Positions 1 to 12,189 are shown, counted from the first letter of the stretch. The stretch: DNA of 64,000 bases from Takakia lepidozioides (GCA_030704615.1 CM060734.1:57056042-57120041), one strand, 5' to 3'. Numbers and translations: made by a program. The notes: a model not told the origin generated them from the sequence alone.

Positions 1-77
1 TCGCGACCCATGCCATCGGTTTAGGGTCAAAACCAAAAACTCAACAGAGCACTGAAGGGCCAGTCTGCCCTGGCACA

Positions 78-3000
78 TTGCGCCTCGTTGACTTTGGGCT
101 TTTCCCACCAGAGTGCCCACCAATTGGGGATCCAGACTTCTTCCGTTATTTCTACAGAGTTGCCCAGTCAGGTCTGCTACGCACATTAATCCGACAGGCG
201 GAACAGAACTGGTTGAACAGCTTTGAAGATGAAGATGACGATGATGAAGTAGAGGAGGTAATGGTCAGTCTGACCGCCCAGTCTGTTCTCTGTGCTGTTT
301 GAGTCCATCATCGGGGTCACGTTGCCTATTCAGTCTGGTCAGTCCCCTGCGTTCTCTCCTCAGTCCGCTGGCTCAGTCCGCTCGTCAGTTAGTCTGTTTT
401 ATATCGCTGCATTACTTACTGAGTCCGTTTGTCAGTCCGCTGGTCCAGTCCACTGGTATAGTCTACTAGTTGCCTCCACCCTACGTACGCACGTTACAGT
501 CTGCTGGTCTGTGAGTCCAGTCCGCTGCATGAGGTGAATATAGAGTCCACGTCCATGTTCCTGACGTCGAAGTTCTCTGCCGTGTACCAGGATGAACGTG
601 TTTCTATTCGTAGGGCCATTCAGGCTTGGCGGATACCTAGCAATGATGCTCCTTTACAAGCGACTGCAGTGCGTGCGGAAGTGGACCGCGTGCGAGAGTA
701 CATATTATTGAAGTATCATGGGTCATCTGCTGCTATAGCGGCATTACATATTGAAGACGCGTCGGGGGGGAATGCGTCTGGGACAGCCGAGTCTGCCATC
801 CAGCAGACTCCCATTCAGCAGGCCGTCATCCAGCAGACTCCCGTTCAGCAGCCTGTCATCCAGCAGACTCCAAGAGAGCAGACTCCCAACGAGCAGCCTG
901 TCATCCTGCAGACTCCTCTCCAGGAGCCCATCATGCAGCCCATGCCAATGGGAAGTCTTGTCATCCAACAGACTGGACCAGCAGACTGCCTTTCTCTCAC
1001 ATAGCACGACGTTTTTGCAGTTTGGCGATCGCCATCACCGGTAATTCGACCCGGAGCTGAAGACCTCACACTTCCCCGGCTTAGGGTGGGAGAAATTAAT
1101 CCCCATTTGGATTGGCATAATGAGCTCCACCGGATTGTTGCGGACCGCCGGTGGTCATTTGTACCCTTTCATTATTCCATGGAGTTTTCTATTGAGGAAG
1201 CCAACCATGTTCTAGAAGCCGCCTCTGCTGTTGCCATTGAAGCCACAAGCGACCAAAATGCGCCGCCTCTACTTGTGCAGCTGATTCTCATGGATGACCC
1301 ACGGCCTGAAGACCTCAGACATATGCCTATGGCACATCCAATTTTTGGGGTGCGAAGAGCACTTGTTCGGATTGACTGAGGAGGACTTTGAGCGCATGGC
1401 AGCTTCCTTCCTACAACACATGGATGCAATTTGGCAATTTCCGCTCATACAACAAGTTGATGAAGGATCTGCATAGTTTGAGGATGGACTTACTCCATGG
1501 AACAGACCATTCACAGAAGTTTGTGGTGGATGACGCATTGCACTGGTTTGCATTGGTGATGGAGCGAGCAGTATTCGACATTGTTTTGCAGAATCCCAAT
1601 GTCTTCAAAGTCCTGTGGTGTGGGATCCCAACTGAAGACCGCATCGGCGCCATTGCTCATCTCGATGGAGCATGCCTGTGCCGGCAAATCAAGGACATTG
1701 GCCTCGTCGGAAATCTCTTGGAAGGTAAAATGTTATGGGCAACTTTCGTGTTTCAGCTCAATTTCTTTTGCCAACTTTTTTACAAGTTCACATTTGCATA
1801 AACATGTGTTGCAGCGAGTTGATCTGGGAGACAAGCAAGTGCAGGCTGCTTTCGACTCTTTTGCCAGAGGTGCAAGGGACCTTGTCCTGGCTTTACAAGG
1901 AGTTCGGGAGACTGTCCAGCAGACTGGCCACAAGAATGTCGAACAACATATTCCCCACGACACATGTGGGCAGACTGCCCAAGTGCTGGAGACCGAGCAT
2001 GTGCACCAGACCGTCCCGGGTAATAGGCCGGATCACTCCCAGCAGACTGCCCCGCACACACATACTCAGTATGTGCAAACAGTACTGAGCGGGCAGCGAA
2101 CTTTGCAGACTTTGCAGCAGACCGGAGAACAGACCGGCCAACAGACTGCCCCTCAGCCGACTGTGCAGCAGACCAGCGAACATGGCCACCAGACTGCCCC
2201 TCAGCAAACTGTACAGCAGATCGACAATCCAGCCAGCAGATTGCCCCTCAGCAGACCGTGCAGCAGACCGACGAATCCAGCCAGCAGATTGCCCTCAGCA
2301 GACTGTGCAGCACACTGGCGAACCTACTCAGCAGATGGCCGAGCAGACTATCCAGGAGACTAACAGCCAGTCTGTTCCCTGGATTGTGCAACAGACTCGG
2401 ATGCACTGGCCTCACCGGGACCCTGTGGACGAATTTCTGCTGAGTTCCCAACAACATGTTTTTGGATCTGCCAGTGAGTGTTTTGACCGAGTCCACTTTT
2501 CCCCCAGGCACATTCACTGACGACGTCATCAGGTCACCGGTAAAGCATTCTTATCCAGCTCCCCGTGGCCTGCCTTCTATGACCTTCCAGGTTAGTCCCG
2601 TTTTCGTGCGCTCAGTGGCGAAAGCCATAGATGAGTCTTACGTGATGACCGAACTCAATCTGGGAACGCAAAACCGTATCATAGATCTTACAGAAGAGTC
2701 TGAGGAAGCAATTGCCGGTGGGTCTTCCATACATGTTCTTGATGTTTCCCAAGTCCATGGAGATCCGAACACCCAGCCGGCTGTCCACCAGACTGACCAG
2801 CACACTGAACAGTGGACACATGGAAGGACTGCCGAGCAACGTGTGGCGGGGCAGCATACTGTCTTCATTGATGAGCAGACTGAACCGCAGACTAACCAGC
2901 AGACTGCACAGGTCACAGATGGAAGGACTGACCAGGATGGCTCGGAGCGGCAGACTGCACAGCTCAGCTTTGACTGCACAGTTCAGATTGCACGGCCTGA

Positions 3001-5047
3001 CCAGCACACTGCACACTCCACAGAGGGAAGGACTGACGACCAACCTGCCACCGAGCACATTGCCCACATTGAGGAAAAGACTGAACCGTAGAGTTGCCAG
3101 CAGACTGCACAGTTCACAGACGAAGAACCGGCGGCCGAGCAGACTGCCCACATTGAGCAACAGACTGAACATGCTGGCAGGCACACTGACAAGGAACCAC
3201 ATGCGGCGCAGATACCGTCTGGTATAGCGCTGGATTACATGGAGTCTGCTCCCTCACCCCTTGGGCAGGTTGTGCCATTTCCTCTTTCAGCACTGTTGTT
3301 TATGTTTTAGCACATTGTGAAATTGGACTAATTCGACATTTTGCTCGGTATCCTCACAGGATGTTCGTCCCTCCGTCGGCAGACTGTCTACTTCTGTGGA
3401 CATGACATCTTCCGCCCATGCTGCAAACGTGGGATCAACAGCCAAGAAAGGTGTGGGGGTGAGCACGCCCCTCGATGCGCGGGTCAGTTCTATGCATGCG
3501 ACCCACGAAGCTGCAAAGACAGGTCCAGCAAGTGTAAACAAACCTGCTGACAAGCCTCTGTTGCGAAGTAGGGCAGCAGCGCTACGTTTGTCTGCTCTAT
3601 CCAGCCCGCCTACAGCTGTCCCTGCTTCCCATGGGAGAGGCAAAGCCAAGAAGCCGACTATCGTGGACCATGCTGAGGAGGTCGAGGAGGGTCCGAGTAC
3701 CAAGAGACCGGCGAAGAAAAAGTCTGGCGTCTTTATGAACAAGAACCACAAGTTGGCCTTGGACATGGACAAAGATGTGGGTCGTTTCCTGGAGCAGCAC
3801 AGGTGAGTACTGTGCTCAGTCTCCTCGTCTGTCTTTGTCGTTAAGTGCTTTGCGCTTTGTTGTGGTCAGTCTGCTGCTGGTTTCATCATTGTCTGTTGTG
3901 GTTAGTCTTGTCAGTCTGATGAATTGTTTAGCTTGTAGAGTGTTTGGTACCATGTTGACGTCAGTCTGTTCAGTACATGAGGCTTCCCGAAGGATGGTCT
4001 GCTCTGTGCAGGATGGGTGCTCGGTTTGGCAAAGCACATGCTCTGCACGTGAAGGCAGGTAATTCCATGCTGATGTTTTTTGAAGGGGACCCACGGTTTG
4101 AATGCGGACTGTCGCCGGATGACATAAAGGTGGTCCAGAAGGTTGAGTCGGAGTGCACAGATAGACTCCTGGAGCTGTGGTGTCGATTCTATGAGAAGTC
4201 GGTTGAGGCTGCGTTCATCAACACTATTGCTGTTCTTCCAACGTCGACGTGGACGGTGTTGAAGTCATTGGGGGTGGGGCAACATGAAAGCCTTCTGGAG
4301 GTCTTGAAAGGTTGCCTCAGCACTGAACGACTGGGCAAGGACTTGAAAGAGTGCGAATTCATTTTGGTGCCAATTGGGGACGAGTAAGAACTCTTCTGAG
4401 TCTGCTGAGACTGTCTCCTGAGTCATAGTCTGGTTTCGCAGTGTCGTCTTGACTCTGAGCGATTAAGTTGACCTCTGTATTTGTGCAGTGGACTGGGTTT
4501 GAAGATTGAGTCTGCTGAGTGGTCGGTCTGCTGAGACTGTCTCCTGAGTCATAGTCTGGTTTCGCAGTGTCGTCTTGACTCTGAGCGATTAACTTGACCT
4601 CTGTATTTGTGCAGTGGACTGGGTTTGAAGATTGAGTCTGCTGAGTGCTGAGTCTGCTGAGTGGTCGGTTTGCTGAGTGTCAGTCTGCCCATCATGATTG
4701 TGCAATGACGCCATGTTGTTTGATACCATTGCAGGGGGCACTGGAGTGTTTGTATCATCGACCTCCGCAAGGGCTGTTACACTCACCTGAACTCTATCAG
4801 GGACTTGCATAAATGTCCCTTTGTTCTAGGGTGGATTCGGAAGCTTCATGCGCAGTGCTTAGGGTACTCGATGGACTCACCAGAATGGCATGAGATTGTC
4901 CAAGCATTTCAGTTCCACGCGCCTGATGTGCCCCAGCAACCATTCAGCTGGGAGTGTGGCTTTTATGTCATGTCATTCATTCAAGTGTTTTATGAGTGGA
5001 TAAAAGTTAGAGCAAATGTCTCCAAGACTGCAAAGCCAGAGAGATGA
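78..5047 (+). CDS. Ulp1/C48 SUMO-protease-like gene with Gln-Thr-rich repeats, transposon-associated
   Basis: A long multi-exon reading unit. The early part is an acidic exon (78 to about 260), then coding pieces at 534-1004, 1086-1730 and 1810-2473. The middle part is dominated by repeats of the type QQTAQQT encoded by CAGACTG. The 3' half splices cleanly: exons about 2508-3268, 3360-3802, 4012-4383 and 4735-5047 have GT-AG borders and matching phases. The last two exons join to read GDEGHWSVCIIDL, the start of a C48 (Ulp1) peptidase fold. Residues 2678-2698 encode IIDLTEE, a classical SUMO-interacting motif. A TAG at 3089-3091 (CAG in origin, by context) and frame changes near 1380-1480 and 2474-2507 suggest decay or further small introns. 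It converges on a MULE transposase, like the Ulp1-bearing Kaonashi MULEs of plants (family knowledge). Whether it is still functional is uncertain. Confidence 0.6.
270..533 (+). repeat. Intronic AGTCYGCTG-type repeat array
   Basis: This probable first intron of the Ulp1-like gene contains many copies of CAGTCTG, CAGTCCG and AGTCCGCTGG. They are the reverse complement of the CAGACTG units that encode Gln-Thr in the neighbouring exons. No other coding signal is seen here. Confidence 0.55.
790..3180 (+). repeat. Coding CAGACTG (Gln-Thr) repeat blocks
   Basis: Three blocks (about 790-990, 1905-2360 and 2770-3180) repeat units such as CAGCAGACTGCC, giving QQT, QTA and HQT runs in the protein. The first block is built on IQQTP, the second on QQTAP or QQTG, the third on HTEQ, QTNQQTA and GRTD. 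Such runs would be disordered and polar. Repeat expansion inside an exon, not an ancient domain, is the simplest reading. Confidence 0.7.
4012..5047 (+). CDS. C48 (Ulp1) peptidase domain, last two exons
   Basis: The two exons (4012-4383 and 4735-5047) are joined by an intron with GTAAGA donor and GCAG acceptor. The catalytic His lies in HWSV (codon 4739-4741), and the nucleophile Cys lies in WECGFY (codon 4955-4957). The oxyanion Gln sits six residues before the Cys (QPFSWEC), matching the Ulp1 spacing Q-x5-C. The position where Ulp1 has its catalytic Asp reads HLNSI, so Asn replaces Asp here. That change weakens the prediction of full activity. The family removes SUMO or related modifiers from proteins. 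The protein ends at TGA 5045-5047. Confidence 0.8.
4401..4652 (+). repeat. 126-bp tandem duplication inside the Ulp1-like gene's last intron
   Basis: The stretch beginning TCTGCTGAGACTGTCTCCTG at 4401 recurs almost unchanged at 4527 (unit 126 bp). Both copies contain internal GTGCAG acceptor-like sequences, but only the 4733-4734 AG restores the peptidase reading frame. Confidence 0.85.
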
Positions 5048-5568
5048 ACACCTTTCACGAAGGACTGGTTTACTTTCAAGTTTGCACTTGGGCAGCGAAT
5101 GCAGTGTGCCCAGTATATCGTGCGGGGGTTGGACAATGTAGAGAAACTGCTCTCATGAGTATGATGTACTTGTCATGTGAAGTCTATGTACCGAAATAAA
5201 AAATGCGAGTCTTTTCGCGTACTATTCCAGTGGTGAGCATTTTTGTGTACTGTGGGTGCTGGCATGTTTTGTAATGTTGTCACTAAACTCAATGGACACA
5301 ATGGTGTCAATTTTTCCATGCACTGTGCACCCGAGTCTGCTGAGCTTGAATGTGCGAGCAGTACGCTGCCGAGGCTAGGACTGTTGGGTCTGGTACCTAG
5401 TCTGGGAGGCACCATGTCCATGAGTCCGCTGGGACGCTGGATTGGCATAAGTTGCAGGGATGAGGTGGAAGTGTGGTGAGCAGACTTTTGGAGTGGGCAG
5501 CAGACTGACCAGCAGACTGGCTTACTGGCGCTCGCAGTCTGTTGACTGTGACTCTGTTGGGTCTTCTT
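5048..5568. other. Gap between convergent genes
   Basis: Presumed 3' ends of the Ulp1-like gene (+) and the MULE gene (-). An AATAAA signal lies at about 5195-5200. The right part has more CAGACTG units (5480-5520). No further gene is seen. Confidence 0.5.
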
Positions 5569-5746
5569 CGTGACACCTCCACGACATGAAACCTTGTCTC
5601 TTTTCGAGGAATTGCAGACTTATATTGTCTTCTCCGTGACACCTACACGACGTGAAACCTTGTCTGTTTTCGAGGCATTGCAGACTTATATTGTCTTCTT
5701 CGTGACATCTACACGACCTGAAACCTTGCAAATTTTCGAGTATATA
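5569..5746 (+). repeat. 66-bp tandem repeat, 2.7 copies
   Basis: CGTGACACCTCCACGACATG at 5569 repeats at 5635 (CGTGACACCTACACGACGTG) and at 5701 (CGTGACATCTACACGACCTG). The third copy diverges after about 45 bp and runs into the C-terminal coding end of the transposase on the other strand. On that strand the copies keep an open frame repeating SCRCHEED and RQGF. Confidence 0.85.
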
Positions 5747-8700
5747 TGTGCTGCAGGTGCAGGTGCAGACACCCTCTTGCTGGTTCTCCGCAAAACCCTA
5801 GGCCGGGTTTTCCAGGCCTCCACGAAATCTCGTCTCATTTTCAGAGACATGTTGTCGTTGTCGTTCAGAGGACGAAAAGTCTTCGCTGTCGCAGGGTGCA
5901 ACATTCCAGCCGCACTTTTCGCCAGGATATCAACGAGCTGCCCTCTGCACATATGAAGAGCAGATCGGGCATGTGCCTCCAGGTATTTGTCATCACCTAC
6001 AATGCGAAGTATGTCCGCGAATTCTTGTTCCAATGAGGCTAAGACCTGCAGAGGTGCCTCGTCGTAGGGGAAGTCGTCCGGAGGATGTCTTTCCATGAAC
6101 TGATTGGATTCGTCGATGCCGCCGGCACCATTGCCCAAGAGCAAGTTAGGTAATCCTCCATGAATGGTTCCCAGCGCCGTGCCACAAGCGCGCACAAGGA
6201 GGCCATCCTGCAGGTCAGGGTGAAGCATCTTCAGGACACGGACCTGATGCTTGCATAAGTTTCCCTTCATTGCCCATGGGCACGTGCAACAACCCCAATC
6301 GCAATCAGGATTGTAAACAATGTATGTTGTGTCGGGGTGGTTGCTGCTGAGAACGTAGGCTGGTTCACCAGGACCCAAGGGAAGAGTAACACTCTCAGCA
6401 GGAATGTCTCGTGCCGCAAGTATAGAACTGGATATGTACTTTTCGTGTTTGTCATTTCTTATGAACCCGTGGGTCTTCAAATGGATTGCGTACCAGTAGT
6501 GTGTTAGCACACGGCCAGTGAGTTCCCATATAAGCCAGTCCACTCTACGACCACTCATCTTGTCTTTCCCCATGGCAAGTCTTGCCTTCAGATTTCCATG
6601 GTATGCCTCAAAGCTTGCGTTTGTGTCTTGGCTCGCATGAGGGACATTGCGGGCTACTATACACCACATTGCTATTTTGGGCTTCCAGTACTGTTCGATA
6701 TAGTCAAGAAATTCATGTCCTTTGGGTATTTTGACCTCATACGACGGATTCTCCTTGCAACCCACCGAAGCGCTCTTTTCTCGTTGCGTGGTCCCCCTCT
6801 ACAGTACATGAGGTCTCCCATATCCTTCAACAAGTTTACAGCGGTCACCGGATCCTTTGTTTTCTTGCATAATTGCTTCACCCATGCCTTGCGGACATGC
6901 CAAAGGCAGAGGAAAATGAGTACTCCTTCAAAAACAATTCTGCACAACACACATGGTACACATTAGAGTCTTGGGATCGGACTGCAATGGTGGACTGCCG
7001 GAGTGGACTGTAACAGCGACCTGTATCAGCGGGCAGAGCCACTGGACTCGCCCAGTGGACAGTACAATGCCATGACGTTGATGTGCTGGAATAACCCCAT
7101 TGGACTACCCAGTGGACTTCCCCATTGGACTTCCCCTAGCTAGGACTGGGGCAGCGGACTGCCCAGGGACTGCCGAGTGGACTTGGCAGCGGACGGCCGA
7201 CCCCAGGGACTGCTGAGTGGACTTGGCAGCGGACTTGCCAGGGGACTGATGACCGGACTTGACAGCGGACTACTAGTGGACTGCTGCAATGGACTTCGAC
7301 AATGGACCGATGCTGTGGACCAACAGACTTACCGAATAGCGTTGATTTCTGCTTCGGCATCGTCCACAATGAAGGCATTGGGTCACCAGCTCGGCAAATC
7401 TGCGAGGAGTGAATCGCGCAAGGCTCTCATCCACGGAACCAGGTCTCTTGTCCGATTCCTCGCGGATAGGATATAGACAACTGGTATACCGTTCAACCAC
7501 TCGTCGAAGACCATCAACGTGTACAATGAGAACTGTTGGAATGCACAATGTAAGATGGTCAGAGCATGCAAATTCCGCTCAATTCTGCACGAGAAGACTT
7601 CATAAGAGTGATGAGGTCTGTAGCGGTTCACAATGGGTCTGCCTCTCGGTCTTCCGCAACGTACACAACCCCAAACATACAGAAAGGGGCACACCAAATA
7701 TTATGTGAATGTTGCATGGTACTATGCTATCATGCTCGTACAAGTCCATGGAATCGTTCGAATAGTACCTTGTCATGATTTGTCCCAAAGGTTGCATCAC
7801 ATGCAACGATACGGTCATGTCCTAGTTCCAGCATTCGTCGTTTCTGCCACGGAGTCTGTATGCCAATAGTGAATGTCAAATCTCCATCAAAATGCTCGAA
7901 TGTTGGTTCTAATTTCTCCTCTTGATAGAAAAAAACGGACGCAGGATTCTGGTCTCTCCACATGTGCACACTCTCTGCATCATCGGCGTGCTTTTTGAAG
8001 GTTTGCCACGCACGTTTCTCGGCAAGGTTGCGAACATCTTGCTCCAACAAGAAATCATCGCGGGTCCATGCATCGCCCAAGCCGGTGTTGTTCATCACGT
8101 GCTCTTTATGCTCCATCATGATTTGGGCGACCGACAGGCCTCGGCACAAACACTCGACGACCCAGGCTTTCAATTCCTCGCTAATGTGTGGTGCATAGGC
8201 GTGGCGGGTGTTCCTGAACTCTGCGGACTTCCCATGCGAGGGTTTCCCTTGCGCATCTGTATACTCCATGTTGTTGTAGTACGTGAGGACACAGATGTCA
8301 GGGGCGAGATAGCATTGCTGGACCTTGAAACAACATTGGCAACCACGTTTGTAAGACTTTCCATACTCCGACTTCTTTCTCCTTGGGCCTTTATGAGGGC
8401 AAGATGTTCCAGCACCCACAAGAGGTCCTCCACGCTTCTGTTTTGGATCCTCCACTATTGCCTTGTTGGTGCGCTTGTCATCAGGACCGTAGCAGCATTG
8501 ATACCTGGACAGAAAATTCTAAAATCGATATCCAACGACTTGAGGAAGCATAAAATCAAAGAACTCGTGAAACAAAAAATGGCAACAGACATGCAATGAA
8601 ACGTCAAAAGGACTGAGGATGGTGCACACATAATACTGGACAGAAATGTGTTGGCTCTGGGTGCTTTTCGCGAGCCGGGTTCCACTTTAGAATGGACATT

Positions 8701-8952
8701 CACCCAAAACTGAGTGGGGTAGTCCTCCAAACTCTCCTCTCCCAGGACGAAGTCACCAACTCTATCCCAAGGTATGCAGGCCTTTTCAACATTCACTCGC
8801 ACACCCATAAACCCATATTGCGTCTCACTCTTCCAATGGAGATCCTTTATGTTGAAGGGTCCTGGTTTTGCTGTTTGCAAACATTGTCGAAAAGGCCGTA
8901 TAAGCGGGCTTTCCGTGATCAGTATATCATCGGGTTTTGCTTCCACGTCCAT
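5686..8952 (-). pseudogene. Mutator-like (MULE) transposase with SWIM zinc finger
   Basis: Read on the minus strand. An N-terminal exon (about 8952-8660, VEKACIPWDRVGDF) is followed by an exon ending about 7780 with RIVACDATFGTNHDK, the first catalytic Asp of MULE transposases. Then comes exon 7532-7333 (LYTLMVFDEWLNG, and the second Asp in FIVDDAEAE), and after a 394-bp intron an exon from 6938 with LCLWHVRKAW and the third acidic residue in TNASFEAYHGN. A SWIM zinc finger (CTCPWAMKGNLCKH) lies near 6245-6300. Two defects are visible: TGA after LPSW (CGA by context) and a 1-base frame change near 6720, so it is probably inactive. MULE transposases cut and paste DNA. No terminal inverted repeats were found by eye. 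It converges on the Ulp1-like gene, so both may belong to one element. Confidence 0.85.
6939..7332 (-). repeat. AGTCC-rich repetitive intron of the MULE gene
   Basis: Intron with donor GTAAGT at 7332 and acceptor CAG before 6938. The plus strand reads as repeated GGACTGCCnAGTGGACTT units, so the sense strand of the gene reads AGTCC. Array units are 15-30 bp and irregular. Confidence 0.75.
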
Positions 8953-9640
8953 GCCCTATACAGTACAAAGGACACGCTTCTGAACATGCAAGAAACGTGC
9001 CGCAGTACAAGACACGATCGACAACGTGCCAGGAGAACAGTGCGCACGTTCGCGGCTGCTGGCAAGTGGCAGGCGGCAGGGATGCAGGTTTGAATTGCAG
9101 CCCTAAAAATGGAGGGCTCGGATGGGTTATGGGAATGGACGGTGGCGATCATGCGCCGTCATCGGACTGGATGGCAGGGGACTGGCCAGCGGACTGGCGG
9201 ACTGGCAGACTGCTGGGCAGCCGACTGGCCAGCAGCGGACTGGCAGACTGGAGGGCAGCGGACTCATGGGCGGGGGACTGGCCGCGCGGCGGACGGGGGC
9301 GCGGGCGCGGTTGCTGCAGCCGCGCCTGCGGCGGGCGGGGCGGGCGGGGTGCTGGGGAGCCGGGCGTCCGTGCGCGGGGCCCACCGGCCACATCGCACGT
9401 GCCCATTGAAGACCCTATTATCTTAAAATGAGAGGCTTTGCGTAGTTGCATACCACATCCGTGGAGGTAATTACAGTAAGCGCCATCCACCGGAACTGAT
9501 CTACCACCAGACCACAACCTCCTCCATGCCAAGGGTTTGACGTTTTATTGATATATAAGAGAAACAGGGGAATAGGGATCCTTTTAATGTAGCGGGGCCG
9601 CTGTCAGGTCCTGTCCCCTCTGCACCCTGCGGCCTCATTA
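8953..9640. other. GC-rich repetitive tract upstream of the MULE gene
   Basis: 9160-9300 is dense in GGACTGGC and GGCAGACTGC units. 9290-9390 is very GC-rich (GGGCGCGGGCGCGG, GCGGGCGGGGCGGGCGGGG). Long open frames in all phases here come from base composition and are not genes. It may be the promoter or 5' end of the MULE. Confidence 0.5.
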
Positions 9641-11710
9641 CGACGAGGCCACACAAAATTCTGAGGCATCTGCAAACTGGTCTGACATGACACTCTCCAT
9701 AATCTGGTGGCCTGTCATATAAGACGCCTTCCCTGCAAATTTCATCTTTTTCTGACACAATCTCACGTGGGCTGCTTTGTATGCTAAAAATTGGGGGGTC
9801 AAATTTGGGGTCTTCCTTCGGGCAGGCAAAAAGGTTTGTTCAGAAAATTGAGGAAACATTTTGAGCCGTTCATTTGGCAATCGCTCCAGTGGGAATGTTT
9901 GTGGGTGGGTATGGCTTTTCCGCAAAAACATTTCGGGCCAATCTGAGTCTCATACTAGGTCTTTTTACCCCCTTCCCATGAGACTTGCAATTGCACCTAT
10001 GTGGGCCTATAATTTTTGGGCAGTAGCCCTCTCTTGTGGAGGGTTTTAGGGGGTGCCTCATCCTACCCGTCCCTAAATTGATTAGGCCTCCACCCCTCCC
10101 AAGGCATGTCCACTCTGTTCACCTCGCCGGGCATTTTGGGAAGCCGCGGGGGTTTCTCACTTTACTCACCTTTGGAGCGATAATACTATTTTTGCCTAGA
10201 GAGCTTGTCACCTCTGATATGACCAGCAGGCGGGCTGCTGCTGGTTGGGGGATGGTGACTGCTGATTTCCCTGACCGCTGGGTTTCTCTGACCTCCCATC
10301 CCAAAGAACAGGAAGGCCCTCAACACATGGTGGGGTTTGGAGGGTATCATCCCCAAAAAAGCTTTCTTTGCTATGTCCCAGGATGGCTCTTCCCTTCGGG
10401 GCTGGTTGTTTAAAGTCCACCCTTCTGGTTTTTTACACTCTCCTGAAATTTGTCATTGCGAGGAAGTTGCCCTCTACGCGATCAGAGTCATTTGTATGAA
10501 CACTGGCAAGATCAGCCCCTCAGCGGCCAATGGCTGCCACCAAAGCTCTTACTTCCTCTGGTTTTTGTTGGCTCCACTAACCTTGCTACAGTTCGACCCT
10601 GGTGAATGGATTTGGCAAGATAAGAAGCACTCGCCTTTCTTCTCTTACACGGTCAAGAAAGGGTACTCTTAACTAAACTTCCATATCCCAGTGGATCTCA
10701 AGCTTACCAAGAAATGGGCTCATTTCTCTGGCCATCCCAAATCTTGGAAGTGCATTTGGAAGGATATTTGGAGAAAAGACCGGGCTGCAAAGTTGTTGGG
10801 CTTTCTATGGAAGATGGTTAACATAATTCTCCTAGTCTCTTACTCTGTTTTTTGATGCTAGCTCAGTTTGTAAGCTCTGCAACATGAACGTGCCTGAAAC
10901 CATGGAGCATTGCCTACTGTATTGTCACGCTACCCGTGCTTCCTGGCATATGGTCCGGAATTTCTACTCCTTCTGGAACCCGGGATGACACCTCAGTGTT
11001 ACTTCTTAACTTTCAAGAGGATGCATTGTGGTCACCTTGCCCGGTATGGGCTTCCCTCAGAGCTCAGACGCTATGGAATATTTGGAAACCCAGATGTGGT
11101 TTTGTTTTTGCTAACAAATGGAGCAACGCTAGGGCTATATTGTTTATGGTTCACTCAGATTTAATGTCTGATGCTAGGAACGCTTGGTGGGTTATTGGGG
11201 AAGCTCTATGCATATGTGGCCCAAGAAGAAGGACTCAACTTCTCGATGAGTTTGACAACTCCTGGGGCAAAGGGGGCAAAATCTGCACCAGGCAATCTGA
11301 TTCCCGAGTTCTCTGGAGTGACACCATCCCATCAGGCTGGCAGTTCGCTTAGTGCGATGTATACCCCGCTGGATCGGGAGGACCAGGAGGTCAATTGGAG
11401 GCATAGAAAATCAGTTAGGAAGGGCAAATCGATTGTGCAACGGTCCTTTGACACCTTTTCTTAGATGGACTTGACTCTTGAGTCTAAGCTTTATCTTCTC
11501 TTCTCTCATTAGCAGACCTTATCAGACTCTTTCTCTGCAGAATGTTGTCTTTTGGTTACGAAGCAGTGGCTTCCTACATCAGCCTCTATGGCACTTTGAT
11601 ATTGAGGTTATTTTTTCCTCATGATGCTACGCTTGTATCTTTCCCTTTTTCAATAAAGTAAAACAGGGCCACACACACCCCGTGTTCCGCAAAAAAAATA
11701 AAAAAAATAT
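9640..11710 (+). mobile_element. LINE remnant (3' part) with poly-A tail
   Basis: Broken plus-strand frames resemble the C-terminal part of plant LINE ORF2. FSYTVKKGYS at about 10640-10670 is followed, after a stop, by a region with WKCIWKDIW and FLWKMV. A zinc-knuckle-like CKLC...MEHCLLYC follows at about 10870-10930 (CX2C ... HX4C, zf-RVT type). The 3' end reads AATAAA at about 11650, then A-rich tracts at 11691-11708. Many stops and frame changes show an old, dead copy. The left limit is uncertain. Confidence 0.6.
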
Positions 11711-12189
11711 AGATACAAAGCCTTTATACCAAGATGTCTACCTCTATATATAACACTCATAAGGTTTTGACTGGAGCTGAAAACACTATGAACACAACAT
11801 GGATGATTTGAACAATATCATCGACCATATCTGGAATTGGATCTGTGCCATGTGCTCAATATGCTGGAACATTCCAGTAGTGTCAGAAGCTAGATTAAGA
11901 GCTACCAGTCAAATGATTATTGTAGTTTAAAAAATGGTGTATAGCTGCCATTTCAGTGAGCTTTTCAGTGAAAGAACACATAACTAAATCTACCTATCTG
12001 AGAAAGTGCTGCATGTCACCTTTATAGAGAGGCAGAGGTCTCCAAAGAATCCAGAGAGAACTGAAATGTACAGTAGTTCTGTTCCTTCAACGCAGTAACA
12101 TAGGAATAACACCTCTGATATAACATTCACCCAGCAGAGATGAAAAATAAATCCAGCATTCCAGGTATCTAACAAGCAAGAAGTTGTTC
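11711..12189. other. Intergenic, AT-rich
   Basis: I see no gene, RNA or clear repeat here. Confidence 0.5.

Noticed and set aside
2474-2507. 34-bp GT-AG intron in the Ulp1-like gene
   Set aside because: It restores the frame but is too short for a normal plant intron; a frameshift is as likely.
9109-9532. Overlapping long frames on both strands in GC-rich DNA
   Set aside because: Composition-driven frames in a repeat tract; no motif and no consistent splice context.
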